DNA of 16,275 nt from Flavobacterium sp. (GCA_012032075.1 JAAURU010000023.1:1-16275), one strand, 5' to 3'. Positions 1 through 8,988 are shown, numbered from the stretch's first letter. Numbers and translations: made by a program. Notes: generated by a model from the letters alone, not told the origin.

Positions 1-644
1 ACAAAATTCTATAAATATCTTGAATCTCTCTTATTTTTCGGTTGTAAAACCTCTTCTTCTTAATCCTACCGAATTTATTCCTACATAAGACAAAGGTTCT
101 TTAGCTGCTTTAGTGTAAGGTGGAACGTCTTTTCGAACTAATGAACCACCAGAAACCATAGCATGCTCACCAATTGCTATAAATTGATGAATAGCTGCTA
201 AACCTCCAATTATAGCATAATCTCCTATGGTTACATGTCCTGCTAAAGCCACACCATTAACAATAATTGCATTATTTCCTATATGACAATCATGAGCAAT
301 ATGAGCGGTTGCCATAATCAAACAGTTATCCCCTATTTTCGTTTGTCCGGAAGCAATAGTTCCTCTATTTATAGTAACACATTCTCTTACTGTAGTATTA
401 TCTCCTATAATTGCTAAAGAATCTTCTCCTCCAAATTTTAAATCCTGAGGAACCGCAGAAATAACTGCACCTGGAAAAATATTACAATTTTTCCAATTCG
501 TGCACCTTCCATTATGGTTACATTTGAACCTATCCAAGTTCCTTCTCCTATAATGACATTATTATGGATAGTTGTAAATGGATCTATAACTACATTTCTA
601 GCTATTTTTGCTCCTGGATGAACGTATGCTAATGGTTGATTCAT
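1..644 (-). CDS. lpxA: LpxA, UDP-N-acetylglucosamine acyltransferase (frameshifted, partial)
   Basis: First step of lipid A synthesis in the cytosol: transfer of a 3-hydroxyacyl chain from ACP to the 3-OH of UDP-GlcNAc. The protein starts at the ATG ending at 644 (MNQPLAYVHPGAKI) and shows left-handed beta-helix hexapeptide repeats (IGEGTWIGSNVTIMEGARIG) and the LpxA segment TAHIAHDCHIGNN, which holds the catalytic His. The reading frame breaks twice. In the T run at 488-492 (plus strand) one base is missing between GARIGK and NCNIFPG. In the T run at 34-38 one base is missing after GFTTEK; adding it restores IREIQDIYRIL, the expected helical C-terminal region, which runs off the window. Both breaks are single-base losses in a five-base run, so sequencing error is likelier than a dead gene. 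It is last of the visible lpxD-lpxC/fabZ-lpxA operon. Confidence 0.93.
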
Positions 645-719
645 AAATTTTTATGTTAATTGTTTCTGGTTTTTTGTTTATCATTGTAGTAATTATAAAC
701 ACTAAACTATAAACTTTTC

Positions 720-1133
720 TTATTGTTTTTTTGCTATTTGTGCCATTAATTCAGCTTCAGCAACTAATTTACCATTAGCATAAGCATTAGCTTGCATGTG
801 GCATATTCCTCTTCGTATAGGAGTAATTAAATCACATTTGAATACTAAAGTATCTCCTGGTAATACTTTTTGTTTGAATTTAACATTATCTATTTTCATA
901 AAATACGTTAAATAATTATCAGGATCTGGAACAGTACTTAATACTAAGATTCCTCCTGTTTGAGCCATTGCTTCAATTATTAAAACTCCTGGCATAACTG
1001 GAGCATCGGGAAAATGACCTACAAAAAATTGCTCATTCATAGTTACATTTTTTAATCCCACTACATGCGATTCTGTTAATTCTAAAATTTTATCAATTAA
1101 TAAAAATGGTGGTCTATGAGGCAACATTCTCAT
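720..1133 (-). CDS. fabZ: FabZ domain, (3R)-hydroxyacyl-ACP dehydratase (C-terminal half of LpxC/FabZ)
   Basis: Dehydrates 3-hydroxyacyl-ACP to trans-2-enoyl-ACP in fatty acid elongation. A 137-residue hot-dog fold with the FabZ opening LPHRPPFLLIDKI, the active-site His40 in VGHFPDAPVMPGV and Glu54 in IIEAMAQTGG. In Bacteroidota this domain is normally the C-terminal half of a bifunctional LpxC/FabZ protein of about 460 residues. Here its ATG overlaps the TGA of the LpxC part (ATGA at 1130-1133). Adding one T in the plus-strand run at 1136-1137 would join the two parts as ...DINQIMRMLPHR, giving a fusion of about 462 residues. With several like events nearby, the split is probably an error, but a true split with translational coupling cannot be excluded from sequence alone. 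Confidence 0.93.
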   Translation of the reverse strand: MRMLPHRPPFLLIDKILELTESHVVGLKNVTMNEQFFVGHFPDAPVMPGVLIIEAMAQTGGILVLSTVPDPDNYLTYFMKIDNVKFKQKVLPGDTLVFKCDLITPIRRGICHMQANAYANGKLVAEAELMAQIAKKQ

Positions 1134-2107
1134 GATTGATTAATATCCATTAAAGGTTCTTTGTGCAAATCATATACAGGGATCTGATTACGTTCCTCAA
1201 TTTTGATAATTTTTGATAATTTTTTAGCAAATTGAGTATTCACAAAATGTCCTGGTTTTGTTGCTATAACTTTCCCTTGAATACGTGTCCCCACTAAAGC
1301 TAAATCTCCTACAATATCCAGCAATTTATGTCTTGCCGCTTCATTTGGATAATGCAAAGTTAGATTATCTAAAATACCATTTGGTTTAACCGAAATAGAT
1401 TCCTTGTTAAAAGCTCTTTTTAAATTATCCATTGTTTCGGTAGAAATTTCCTTATCTACATAAACAATAGCATTGTTTAAATCACCTCCTTTAATTAAGC
1501 CATTGTTTAAAAGGGTTTCTAACTCGTGTAAGAAACTAAAAGTCCTACAATCGGCTATTTCTGTTTTAAAATCTTCAATACTTTTTAACGTAGCATTTTG
1601 AGTACCCAAAACCTTAGTACCAAAATCTACCATTGTAGTAATAGTATAAGCATCACTAGGTATAATTGTTATTTCACTTCCAGAAGCTTCATCTAAATAA
1701 GAAATTACTTCTTTTACAACATATACTTTTCTTTCAGCTTCTTGTTCAACAATGCTGGCTTTTTCTAATGCTTGCACAAAATACTTAGAAGAACCATCCA
1801 TAATAGGCAGTTCTGATGCATTTAATTCTATTATAATGTTGTCTAAATCGCAACCAACAAGTGCTGCTAAAACATGCTCAGGTGTTTGAATCATAACACC
1901 TCTTTTCTCTAAATTTGTTCCACGCTGTGTATTTACCACATAATTAGCATCTGCTTCGATTATGGGTTGTCCTTCAAGATCCACTCTTGTGAATGTAAAT
2001 CCATTATTAACAGGTGCAGGTTTAAAAGTCATTACTACTTCTTGCCCAGTGTGAAGACCTACTCCTGTTAGTGAAATTTCGTTTGCGATGGTTCGTTGTT
2101 TAACCAT
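1130..2107 (-). CDS. lpxC: LpxC domain, UDP-3-O-acyl-N-acetylglucosamine deacetylase
   Basis: Zinc deacetylase of the committed step of lipid A synthesis, cytosolic. The 325 residues cover the whole LpxC fold: VGLHTGQ near the N-terminus, His78 in QTPEHVLAAL, the ELPIMDGSS strand, and the zinc/active-site set His260 and Asp264 in ARHKLLDIVGDLAL and His287 in KPGHFVN. The open frame ends in DINQS with TGA overlapping the FabZ ATG. In flavobacteria the two activities are usually one polypeptide, and a single added base at 1136-1137 would restore it. The gene lies 13 bases downstream of lpxD, so the two are almost certainly cotranscribed. The family identity is clear; only the fused or split state is in doubt. 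Confidence 0.95.
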   Translation of the reverse strand: MVKQRTIANEISLTGVGLHTGQEVVMTFKPAPVNNGFTFTRVDLEGQPIIEADANYVVNTQRGTNLEKRGVMIQTPEHVLAALVGCDLDNIIIELNASELPIMDGSSKYFVQALEKASIVEQEAERKVYVVKEVISYLDEASGSEITIIPSDAYTITTMVDFGTKVLGTQNATLKSIEDFKTEIADCRTFSFLHELETLLNNGLIKGGDLNNAIVYVDKEISTETMDNLKRAFNKESISVKPNGILDNLTLHYPNEAARHKLLDIVGDLALVGTRIQGKVIATKPGHFVNTQFAKKLSKIIKIEERNQIPVYDLHKEPLMDINQS

Positions 2108-2120
2108 GAGTTCTTAATAT

Positions 2121-3140
2121 TTATAAGTTGTTTGTTTTTATTTTATCTAAATCTGCTACAATTTTTGGTAAGTTCTTAAAATGAACATAGGATTTTGAAA
2201 AATCAGCATAATTGAAAGCAGGGCTACCTTGAACTACTTCGTTATCTTTTAAGCTTTTTGCAATACCAGATTGTGCTTGAATTTTAACATTATCTCCAAT
2301 TGTTATATGACCTACAATCCCTACTTGACCACCTATCATACAATTTTTACCAATTTTAGTAGAACCAGCAATTCCTGTTTGAGAAGCTATCACAGTATTT
2401 TCATCGATTTCAACATTGTGAGCAATTTGAATTTGATTATCAAGTTTCACTCCTTTTCTAATTATTGTTGAACCTAAAGTAGCTCTATCAATAGTTGTAC
2501 AAGCACCTATTTCGACATTATCTTCAATTATAACATTACCTATTTGTGGAACTTTTTGATAAGTCCCATCTTCTTGAGGAGCAAAACCAAATCCATCGGA
2601 ACCTAAAATTGTACCAGAATGAATTGTACAATTGTTTCCTATTACAGTTTCTGAATAAATTCGAACTCCTGCGAAAAATACACAATTATCTCCTATAACT
2701 ACATTATCTCCAATAAAACTATTAGGATAGATTTTTGCATTTTCTCCTATAGTTACATTCTTACCAATATAACAAAAACTTCCTAGATAAAGCCCTTCAC
2801 CATAAACAACATTATCTGAAATAACAGAAGGTTGTTCAATTCCTGATTTCATTAATTTAACCTGATTATAATACTCTAGTAACTTAGAAAAAGATTTATA
2901 AGCATCTTCAACTTTTATAAGGGTTGTATTGATCTCTTGTTCGGGAAAAAATGTTTTATTAACAATTGTTATTGTTGCTTTTGTCGTGTAAATATAACTG
3001 TTGTATTTAGGATTGGCTAAAAAAGTTAAAGAACCTCCTATTCCTTCTTCAATTTTAGCTAGTTTAAAAACTTCAGCATTAGGATTGCCTACTACCTCAC
3101 CTTCTAAAATACCTGCTATTTGCGCTGCTGTAAATTTCAT
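2121..3140 (-). CDS. lpxD: LpxD, UDP-3-O-(3-hydroxyacyl)glucosamine N-acyltransferase
   Basis: Adds the second, N-linked 3-hydroxyacyl chain to UDP-3-O-acyl-GlcN, after LpxC. The 339-residue length is normal and the frame is intact. The N-terminal part (about 1-100) is the uridine-binding domain (LTFLANPKYNSYI). From about 105 to 320 there are hexapeptide repeats of a left-handed beta helix (IGKNVTIGENAKI, IGDNVVIGDN). The catalytic His is His241 in NQIQIAHNVEI, followed by the LpxD-typical SQTGIAGSTKIG. The C-terminus is a short helix. It is first in the lipid A operon, with a candidate promoter (TATTTTTG on the minus strand, 3219-3226) about 80 bases upstream of its ATG. Confidence 0.97.
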   Translation of the reverse strand: MKFTAAQIAGILEGEVVGNPNAEVFKLAKIEEGIGGSLTFLANPKYNSYIYTTKATITIVNKTFFPEQEINTTLIKVEDAYKSFSKLLEYYNQVKLMKSGIEQPSVISDNVVYGEGLYLGSFCYIGKNVTIGENAKIYPNSFIGDNVVIGDNCVFFAGVRIYSETVIGNNCTIHSGTILGSDGFGFAPQEDGTYQKVPQIGNVIIEDNVEIGACTTIDRATLGSTIIRKGVKLDNQIQIAHNVEIDENTVIASQTGIAGSTKIGKNCMIGGQVGIVGHITIGDNVKIQAQSGIAKSLKDNEVVQGSPAFNYADFSKSYVHFKNLPKIVADLDKIKTNNL

Positions 3141-3218
3141 TAAATGCTTTTAAATTATCCATCTGCAAAATGGAAATGCAATTTTCTTATTTAAATAAAT
3201 GACTTATTTTTAATCTGA

Positions 3219-3226
3219 CAAAAATA
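3219..3226 (-). promoter_or_regulatory. Candidate -7 box for the lpxD operon
   Basis: CAAAAATA on the plus strand reads TATTTTTG on the minus strand, a match to the Bacteroidota -7 consensus TAnnTTTG. It lies 78 bases before the lpxD start. No clear TTG -33 element is seen at the usual distance, so this is a motif-based call only. Confidence 0.4.
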
Positions 3227-3244
3227 TAAAATTAAATTAAATAC

Positions 3245-4480
3245 TTAAGCTTCTAATAGTACTTTTGGAAAACATATAAAATACTTTGTTACTGGTTTTG
3301 ATAATGCCTTTAAACTTAATTGGTCTGAAACCTCAACAACATCCTCTATTGTTTTGTCTTTTTTTACAATTCTAATAGGCTCACTTACTTTACTATAAGC
3401 TTGATTTTTTATTTTACCTTTAAAAATAAAATAATCCATTTCTTTATCTGTTAGTTGATGCAAATTACTGTATGTTTGTTTATATTTTTCTAAAATTTCT
3501 TTATTTGGTTTTACATCAACCATTTTAATTTTCAACAAATCGCGATTAATTATCATCTTACATAAAGTAGAAAGCACAAAATCATCATGAAATTGCCAAT
3601 TTTTAATAGCACTTAAAACATCATAATCATCTAGTTGAGCAAAAGTGGTTAAAACATCAAAATTAAATTCATTCAAAGAAATCTTGTTTTCCATAAAAAA
3701 ACGCAAGGGTTTACTAGCTTCTAATGCAATTCCTTTTTGAGTTAATTCTTTGGCACGTTTTAAAATTTTGGTCAATATTAATTCGGCCACTACTGAAGTT
3801 TTATGCAAATACACTTGCCAATACATTAAACGTCTTGCCATTAAGAACTTTTCAACCGAATAAATTCCTTTTTCTTCAATTACTAGATAATCATCTTGCA
3901 CGTTCATCATTTGGATTAAACGCTCACTATTAATATTTCCTTCTGCAACACCACTGTAAAAACTATCTCTTCGCAAATAATCCATTCTATCCATATCTAA
4001 CTGACTAGAAACTAGTTGCAACATAAATTTTCTATGGTATTTCCCTTTAAAAATTTGAATAGCTAATGCTAATTTACCTTTAAACTCAATATCGAGTTGT
4101 TCCATAAATAACAAAGATAATTCTTCATGATGCACCTCTTCTACTATACTGTGTTCCATAGCATGACTAAATGGACCATGACCTATATCATGTAATAAGA
4201 TAGCAATATACAAGGCATTTTCTTCTTCATCAGAAATTGACACCTCTTTAAAACGCAACGTTTGAATTGCTTTTTGCATAATATGCATACAACCTAATGC
4301 ATGATGAAAACGAGTATGATGAGCTCCAGGATAAACTAAATAGGTCATTCCCATTTGTGAAATGCGTCGTAACCTTTGAAAATAAGGATGTTGAATTAAA
4401 TCGTAAAGTAGTGAATTTGGTATAGTGATAAATCCATAAATAGGATCATTAAATATTTTAAGTTTATTTGTAACGTTCAC
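3245..4480 (-). CDS. HD-domain phosphohydrolase, dGTPase/SAMHD1-like
   Basis: An intact 411-residue metal-dependent phosphohydrolase of the HD superfamily. The metal ligand set of dNTP triphosphohydrolases can be seen in order: His in TRFHHALG (59-60), His97-Asp98 in LLHDIGHGPFSHAMEH, and Asp164 in LDMDRMDYLRRDS. The N-terminal DPIYGFITIP and HPYFQRLRRISQ are typical of the bacterial branch usually annotated only as HD domain-containing protein. The substrate is not proven; dNTP or another nucleotide triphosphate is the family-based guess. The gene lies directly upstream of lpxD with a gap of 104 bases and has its own promoter motif, so the association with lipid A genes is probably positional. 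Confidence 0.88.
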   Translation of the reverse strand: MNVTNKLKIFNDPIYGFITIPNSLLYDLIQHPYFQRLRRISQMGMTYLVYPGAHHTRFHHALGCMHIMQKAIQTLRFKEVSISDEEENALYIAILLHDIGHGPFSHAMEHSIVEEVHHEELSLLFMEQLDIEFKGKLALAIQIFKGKYHRKFMLQLVSSQLDMDRMDYLRRDSFYSGVAEGNINSERLIQMMNVQDDYLVIEEKGIYSVEKFLMARRLMYWQVYLHKTSVVAELILTKILKRAKELTQKGIALEASKPLRFFMENKISLNEFNFDVLTTFAQLDDYDVLSAIKNWQFHDDFVLSTLCKMIINRDLLKIKMVDVKPNKEILEKYKQTYSNLHQLTDKEMDYFIFKGKIKNQAYSKVSEPIRIVKKDKTIEDVVEVSDQLSLKALSKPVTKYFICFPKVLLEA

Positions 4481-4499
4481 CTTTTAAGTAATTTTAAAA

Positions 4500-4507
4500 C
4501 AAATATA
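4500..4507 (-). promoter_or_regulatory. Candidate -7 box for the HD-domain gene
   Basis: CAAATATA on the plus strand reads TATATTTG on the minus strand, an exact match to TAnnTTTG, starting 20 bases upstream of the HD-domain gene ATG. No -33 element is obvious at the standard spacing. Confidence 0.5.
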
Positions 4508-4620
4508 GGGTTTTTATGAGTATTCTAAACATCAATAAGAAGGTATTCTATTTAAACAATTCTTACACAAAAGTTCTTTAATTTTAACGAATGTTAATAG
4601 CGTTATATATAGATAAAATG

Positions 4621-4628
4621 TAAATTTG
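4621..4628 (+). promoter_or_regulatory. Candidate -7 box for the two-TM protein gene
   Basis: TAAATTTG matches the Bacteroidota -7 consensus TAnnTTTG and sits 29 bases before the ATG at 4658. It lies between divergent genes. No convincing TTG is seen at -33. Confidence 0.45.
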
Positions 4629-4657
4629 TAATACAATTATAATCAATACTTTGAAAC

Positions 4658-5365
4658 ATGAAGACTACATTTTCACTAAAAAAAGAATTGGACACTATAA
4701 ATAGCAAAGCAATTATTTCCTTATCAAATATAAGTTTTAATTTTCCAATGCTTAAGATTGAAAAATCAACAAGTATTTTGGAACGATTAAATGTATCAAA
4801 CGATACACTTTCAAATCAGTTCAATTTTGACAAACTAGAAACGGAGAAAATTTATCATATAAATGCCATAAAGAAAATATGTATTTCTAATAGACTACGC
4901 TTTTTGGATACTAAATATTACAAAAACGAATATCCAAAATCTGTTATCCAAACTATTAGAGCATTTGAGAATACTCATGAAACTGAAATAAATCATTTTA
5001 AGATAGTAGCACCTAAAAACAACTTTAAACTCAACAATTATGATGATCCTTTATTATTTATGAGTTTAGGAAATGGTTACTATTATCTTTTAGATTATTG
5101 GGGAAACGATATACATTGGACTAGAAAATTAAAAGCCTTACCATTTAAGAATCTTTTTAATTTAACAGTTACTACATTAATTGTCAGTATTTTCCTTACC
5201 TATTTTTTCAGTTTATTCAAATCAGATTCTTTATCCGTTCCTTATCAATTGGTAATCTTTCTATTCACTTGGAAATCAGTTATTGCTGTAACTTTTTACA
5301 CGATTATTCAATCTGGAAATAATGTGAGTGAATACAATTGGAATAGTCAATTTTACAACAAATAG
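4658..5365 (+). CDS. Conserved membrane protein of unknown function
   Basis: A 235-residue protein I cannot assign a function. The first about 160 residues are soluble and mixed charged/polar. They contain a segment that looks conserved in Bacteroidota (YHINAIKKICISNRLRFLD, 66-84) and an aromatic block (DDPLLFMSLGNGYYYLLDYWGND, about 129-151) ahead of HWTRKL. Two hydrophobic segments follow, about 168-187 and 196-217, with a short polar tail, so the protein is probably anchored in the inner membrane with a large cytosolic N-terminal domain. There is no signal peptide. It stands 87 bases upstream of porX in the same direction, but a long inverted repeat lies between them, so co-transcription is uncertain. 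Codon use and frame continuity support a real gene. Confidence 0.8.
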   Translation: MKTTFSLKKELDTINSKAIISLSNISFNFPMLKIEKSTSILERLNVSNDTLSNQFNFDKLETEKIYHINAIKKICISNRLRFLDTKYYKNEYPKSVIQTIRAFENTHETEINHFKIVAPKNNFKLNNYDDPLLFMSLGNGYYYLLDYWGNDIHWTRKLKALPFKNLFNLTVTTLIVSIFLTYFFSLFKSDSLSVPYQLVIFLFTWKSVIAVTFYTIIQSGNNVSEYNWNSQFYNK

Positions 5366-5390
5366 TTAAAAATTTTATAATAGTTTCTTT

Positions 5391-5442
5391 TTTATGCAAT
5401 TTTTAATTTAATCCTCGTTTATTATGTATTAAATTGCATAAA
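5391..5442. repeat. Perfect 12-bp inverted repeat upstream of porX
   Basis: TTTATGCAATTT (5391-5402) and AAATTGCATAAA (5431-5442) are exact reverse complements separated by 28 bases. The right arm ends 10 bases before the porX ATG. It could form a hairpin in the porX leader or be two operator half-sites. It does not look like a classical terminator because no U-run follows. Confidence 0.6.
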
Positions 5443-5452
5443 TTTTAAACGA

Positions 5453-7005
5453 ATGAACAAAATAAAAATACTTTGGGTTGATGATGAAATTGATTTGCTA
5501 AAACCACACATCTTATTTCTTGAGAAAAAAAATTATGACGTAACTACTTGTAATAACGGTCAAGATGCTATTGATTTATTTGAAGAAAATAATTTTGATG
5601 TTGTCTTTTTAGATGAGAATATGCCTGGATTGAGTGGTTTAGAAACATTAGCTGAAATCAAAGAAAAAAAATCTTCTGTTCCAGTAATCATGATTACTAA
5701 AAGTGAAGAAGAATATATTATGGAAGAAGCTATTGGTTCAAAAATAGCCGATTATCTTATTAAACCAGTAAATCCAAACCAAATCTTATTGAGTTTAAAA
5801 AAGAACCTTGATAATTCGCGTTTGGTTTCAGAAAAAACAACTTTAGATTACCAAAAGGAGTTTCGTAAAATTGCTATGGACATGGCAATGGTTCGTTCAT
5901 TCGAAGATTGGGCAGAACTATACAAAAGACTTATCTATTGGGAAATGGAATTAGAAAACATTTCAGATCAAGCAATGATTGAAATATTAGAAAGTCAAAA
6001 AGTTGAAGCCAATGCCCAATTTGGTAAATTCATTGAACGTAATTATGAAGATTGGTTCGACGAAAAAGCCAATAAACCTGTTTTATCCCATAAATTATTT
6101 GGAGAATTAGTTGCACCAGAAATTCGTAAAAAAGATAAACCTGTTCTTTTTGTTGTGATTGACAATTTACGTTATGACCAGTGGAAAGCTTTTGAAGGCA
6201 TCATTAACAATCATTACAAATTAGAAAAAGAACTAAGCTACTACTCTATTTTACCAACAGCAACTCAATATGCAAGAAATGCTATATTTTCTGGATTAAC
6301 TCCTTTAGAAATGGAAAAGAAATTTCCGCAATATTGGAAAAATGATGTAGATGATGGTGGAAAAAATTTATATGAGGGAGAATTTTTAACTGAACAATTA
6401 AAACGTTTAGGACTTACTATTAAACAAGAATATTATAAGATTACCAATTTCAAAGATGGTAAAAAACTAGCCGAAAGTTTCAAAGGTTTAAAAGGAAATG
6501 ATTTAACAACGATTGTTTACAACTTTGTCGATATGCTTTCTCATGCAAAAACCGAAATGGAAGTGGTAAAAGAATTAGCTTCAGACGATAAAGCATATCG
6601 TTCATTAACATTAAGTTGGTTCAAAAACTCACCTTTGCTAGATATGATTCAGCAAGCGCAAAAACTAGGTTTTAGACTAATCATAACTACAGATCACGGA
6701 ACCATAAACTGTAAAAATCCATCTAAAGTAATTGGTGATAAAAACACCAGTTTAAATTTACGTTATAAAACTGGAAGAAGTTTAACCTATGAAGACAAAG
6801 ATGTTTACGCAGTAAAAGACCCTAAAACAATTGGTTTACCTTCGTTAAACATGAGTAGTTCTTTTATTTTTGCTAAGAATGACTTATTTTTAGCCTATGT
6901 GAATAACTTCAATCATTATGTAAGTTATTATAGAAACACATACCAACATGGTGGAATTTCATTAGAAGAATGATTATTCCATTTTTAGTTTTGGAACCAA
7001 AATAG
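5453..7005 (+). CDS. porX: PorX-type response regulator with PglZ output domain (C-terminal frameshift)
   Basis: Response regulator associated with the PorY/PorX two-component system that controls type IX secretion in Bacteroidota. Residues 1-120 are a receiver domain: acidic pocket Asp10-Asp11, phosphoacceptor Asp54 in VVFLDENMPG, Thr82 and Lys104 in YLIKP. A helical linker follows. From about 230 the PglZ domain (alkaline phosphatase superfamily) shows FVVIDNLRYDQW (Asp237), SILPTATQYARN, FVDMLSHAK (Asp360, His364), TTDHGT (Asp414, His415) and TYQHGG (His499). The literal frame ends at 6973 after GGISLEE; restoring one A at about 6970 gives EEMIIPFLVLEPK and a stop at 7003-7005, total about 517 residues, the expected PorX end. 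The histidine kinase gene is not in this window. Confidence 0.94.
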
Positions 7006-7023
7006 AATAAATATAGTACAATT

Positions 7024-7091
7024 TGTCAGTCTGAGCTTGTCGAAGACACTTATGAAAATAAAAAGAACTTTGATAAGTTCAGTTTTGACAG
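7024..7091. repeat. REP-like imperfect palindrome between porX and tsaE
   Basis: The left arm 7024-7047 contains CTGAGCTTGTCGAAG and the right arm 7066-7091 contains CTTTGATAAGTTCAG, its imperfect reverse complement; both arms also end in matching GTCAG/TTGACAG. The core resembles the intergenic palindromes that recur in Flavobacterium genomes. The right arm has drifted (A for G at several pairs). It may form a hairpin in the porX-tsaE transcript. Confidence 0.65.
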
Positions 7092-7132
7092 TTGTAATTA
7101 TTTTAAAATCACATTCAATACAAGTATATTAT

Positions 7133-7547
7133 ATGATTATAAACTTTACTTTAGAAGAAATACAAGTTACTGCAAAACAAATCCTTGCCACATCCAAGTT
7201 TAAAAAAAGTAATTACTTTTCATGCACAAATGGGTGTTGGTAAAACCACTTTAATTAAAGAATTAGTAAAACAATTAGGTGTTAAAGACAATTCTAGTAG
7301 TCCTACATTTTCATTGGTAAATGAATACAAAACAACTTCAGGAGAAATTGTATATCATTTTGATTTATATCGTTTAAATAGCGAAGAAGAAGCTTACGAT
7401 ATGGGAATAGATGAATATTTTTATTCAGGCAACTGGTGTTTTATAGAATGGCCCGAAAAAACACCTAATCTTATTCCTATAGATCATGCCAGTATAAGCA
7501 TGAAACTAAACAAAGACGGTTCACGAGAATTGATTCTTAAAAACTAG
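7133..7547 (+). CDS. tsaE: TsaE, tRNA t6A biosynthesis ATPase (frameshifted)
   Basis: ATPase subunit of the TsaB-TsaD-TsaE complex that makes threonylcarbamoyladenosine-37 in ANN-decoding tRNAs. The start is the ATG at 7133 (MIINFTLEEIQVTAKQIL), which matches the normal N-terminus. The P-loop follows as HAQMGVGKTTLIKEL, then SSPTFSLVNEY (switch) and HFDLYRL, and the conserved FIEWPEKTPNLIP. The frame changes in the seven-A run at 7202-7208. Six A's would join SKFKK to VITFHAQMGVGKTT and give about 137 residues, the usual family size. An internal ATG at 7185 in the second frame would lack the first strand and is not a credible start. Confidence 0.92.
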
Positions 7548-7603
7548 TATAAATAAAATTATAAAGATTAATTAATATAATAAAACGCGTCATTTTGTTA
7601 AAA

Positions 7604-7676
7604 TTTCTTTCTTTTTTTCTTTGCTCTTTTTTCTATATTCTTTCTTCTTTTCTCTTTTTTCTAAATTCTATTTTCT
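7604..7676 (+). repeat. Pyrimidine-rich tract between tsaE and ald
   Basis: About 73 bases that are almost only T and C, made of TTCTTT and TTTTCT-like units, within the 176-base gap between tsaE and the alanine dehydrogenase gene. Low-complexity. It may be a leader or transcription end, but no hairpin is visible in it. Confidence 0.5.
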
Positions 7677-7723
7677 AAAGTATAAAATAATTCCTAAATT
7701 GGCTCAACTTTACAAATAACAAC

Positions 7724-8922
7724 ATGTCAACTTTTAGTCCGTTTTCAAAAATGCAATTGCTTCCCCAAGAAGAGAAATTGGAAATCACAAGACACAAAAG
7801 CGATTTATTCATTGGTATTCCAAAAGAAACTTCTTATCAAGAAAGACGCATTTGTCTAACACCAGATGCTGTAAGCTCCATGACATCTCATGGACACCGA
7901 GTAATGATAGAAGCTGGAGCTGGTGAAAGTTCAAGTTATACCGATAAAGATTATTCCGATGCTGGTGCAGAAGTAACAAGCGATACAAAAAAAGTATTCA
8001 GTTGCCCTATGATTCTAAAAGTAGAACCAGCCACACTTCCAGAAATCGAAATGATGAACCCACAAACCATTGTTATTTCTGCCATTCAATTAAAAACCCA
8101 ACGAAAAGCTTACTTTGAAGCATTGGCTACCAAAAGAATAACAGCTCTAGCGTTCGAATTCATAAAAGACGAAGACGGTTCATATCCTGCGGTAAAATCC
8201 TTATCTGAAATTGCCGGAATTGCATCTGTTCATATTGCTGCTGAGTTAATGATTAATCAAAACATAGGTAAAGGTTTATTATTTGGAAACATAACAGGAG
8301 TTCCACCTACTGAAGTTGTCATTCTAGGAGCAGGAACCGTTGCCGAATATGCAGCTCGAACAGCTATAGGGCTTGGAGCAACTGTTAAAGTTTTTTGATA
8401 ATTCGATTACTAAACTTAGACGTTTACAAAACACATTAAATCAACGTATTTTTACTTCCACTATACAAGAAAAATCACTTTTTAAAAGCATTGAGACGTT
8501 GCGATGTAGCCATTGGAGCCATGCGTGGTAAAAACCGAACGCCTATTGTGGTTACCGAAACCATGGTCGAACACATGAAAAAAGGAGCTGTAATTGTCGA
8601 TGTCAGTATTGATACTGGTGGTTGTTTTGAAACATCAGAAGTTACAACACATGAAAGACCTACTTTTATAAAAAATAATGTCATTCATTATTGTGTTCCT
8701 AATATTCCATCGCGTTATTCAAAAACTGCCTCTTTATCTATTAGTAACATTATCACTCCTTTCCTACTCCAAATCGCAGAAGATGGAGGTATTGAAAGTG
8801 CCATTCGTTGCAACAGAGGTTTAAAAAACGGAATTTACTTTTACCACGGTTTATTAACTAACAAATCCATTGCCGATTGGTTCAATTTAGAACACCGCGA
8901 TATTAATTTAATTGTTTTTTAG
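7724..8922 (+). CDS. ald: Alanine dehydrogenase (frameshifted twice)
   Basis: NAD-dependent oxidative deamination of L-alanine to pyruvate and ammonium, cytosolic. The N-terminal half shows the family start FIGIPKETSYQERRICLTPDAV and EAGAGESS, then VILGAGTVAEYAARTAIGLGA, the NAD-binding glycine motif. The second part carries RRCDVAIGAMRGKNRTPIVVTETMV, VIVDVSIDTGGCFETS and HYCVPNIPSRYSKTASL. The frame is broken at two T runs: 8391-8396 (six T's, five needed, restoring VKVFDNSITKLRRL) and 8479-8483 (five T's, four needed, restoring SLLKALRRCD). The repaired product is about 398 residues, normal for the Bacteroidota form. Both breaks are +1 in T runs. In isolation one would call this a pseudogene; given the neighbours, sequence error is likelier. 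Confidence 0.93.
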
Positions 8923-8988
8923 GGCATTCCCTTCGGTCGCGCTATCCATTCTATCTTTTATCCCGTTTTAAGAACGAGATAAAAGGAT
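8923..8988. repeat. REP-like palindromic element after ald
   Basis: It starts directly after the ald stop with GGGCATTCCCTTCGGTCGCG and contains an inverted repeat: ATCTTTTATCCCGTT (8953-8967) against AACGAGATAAAAGGAT (8973-8988), with a five-base loop and one bulge. This resembles a recurrent intergenic palindrome of flavobacteria, and it may also act as the ald terminator. Confidence 0.55.

Noticed and set aside
2271..2471. Plus-strand frame opposite lpxD
   Set aside because: It is the antisense reading of the hexapeptide repeats of lpxD and has no independent support.
5366..5452. Terminator between the two-TM gene and porX
   Set aside because: The inverted repeat is long but AT-only in large part, has a 28-base loop and no U-run, so it is not a standard terminator.
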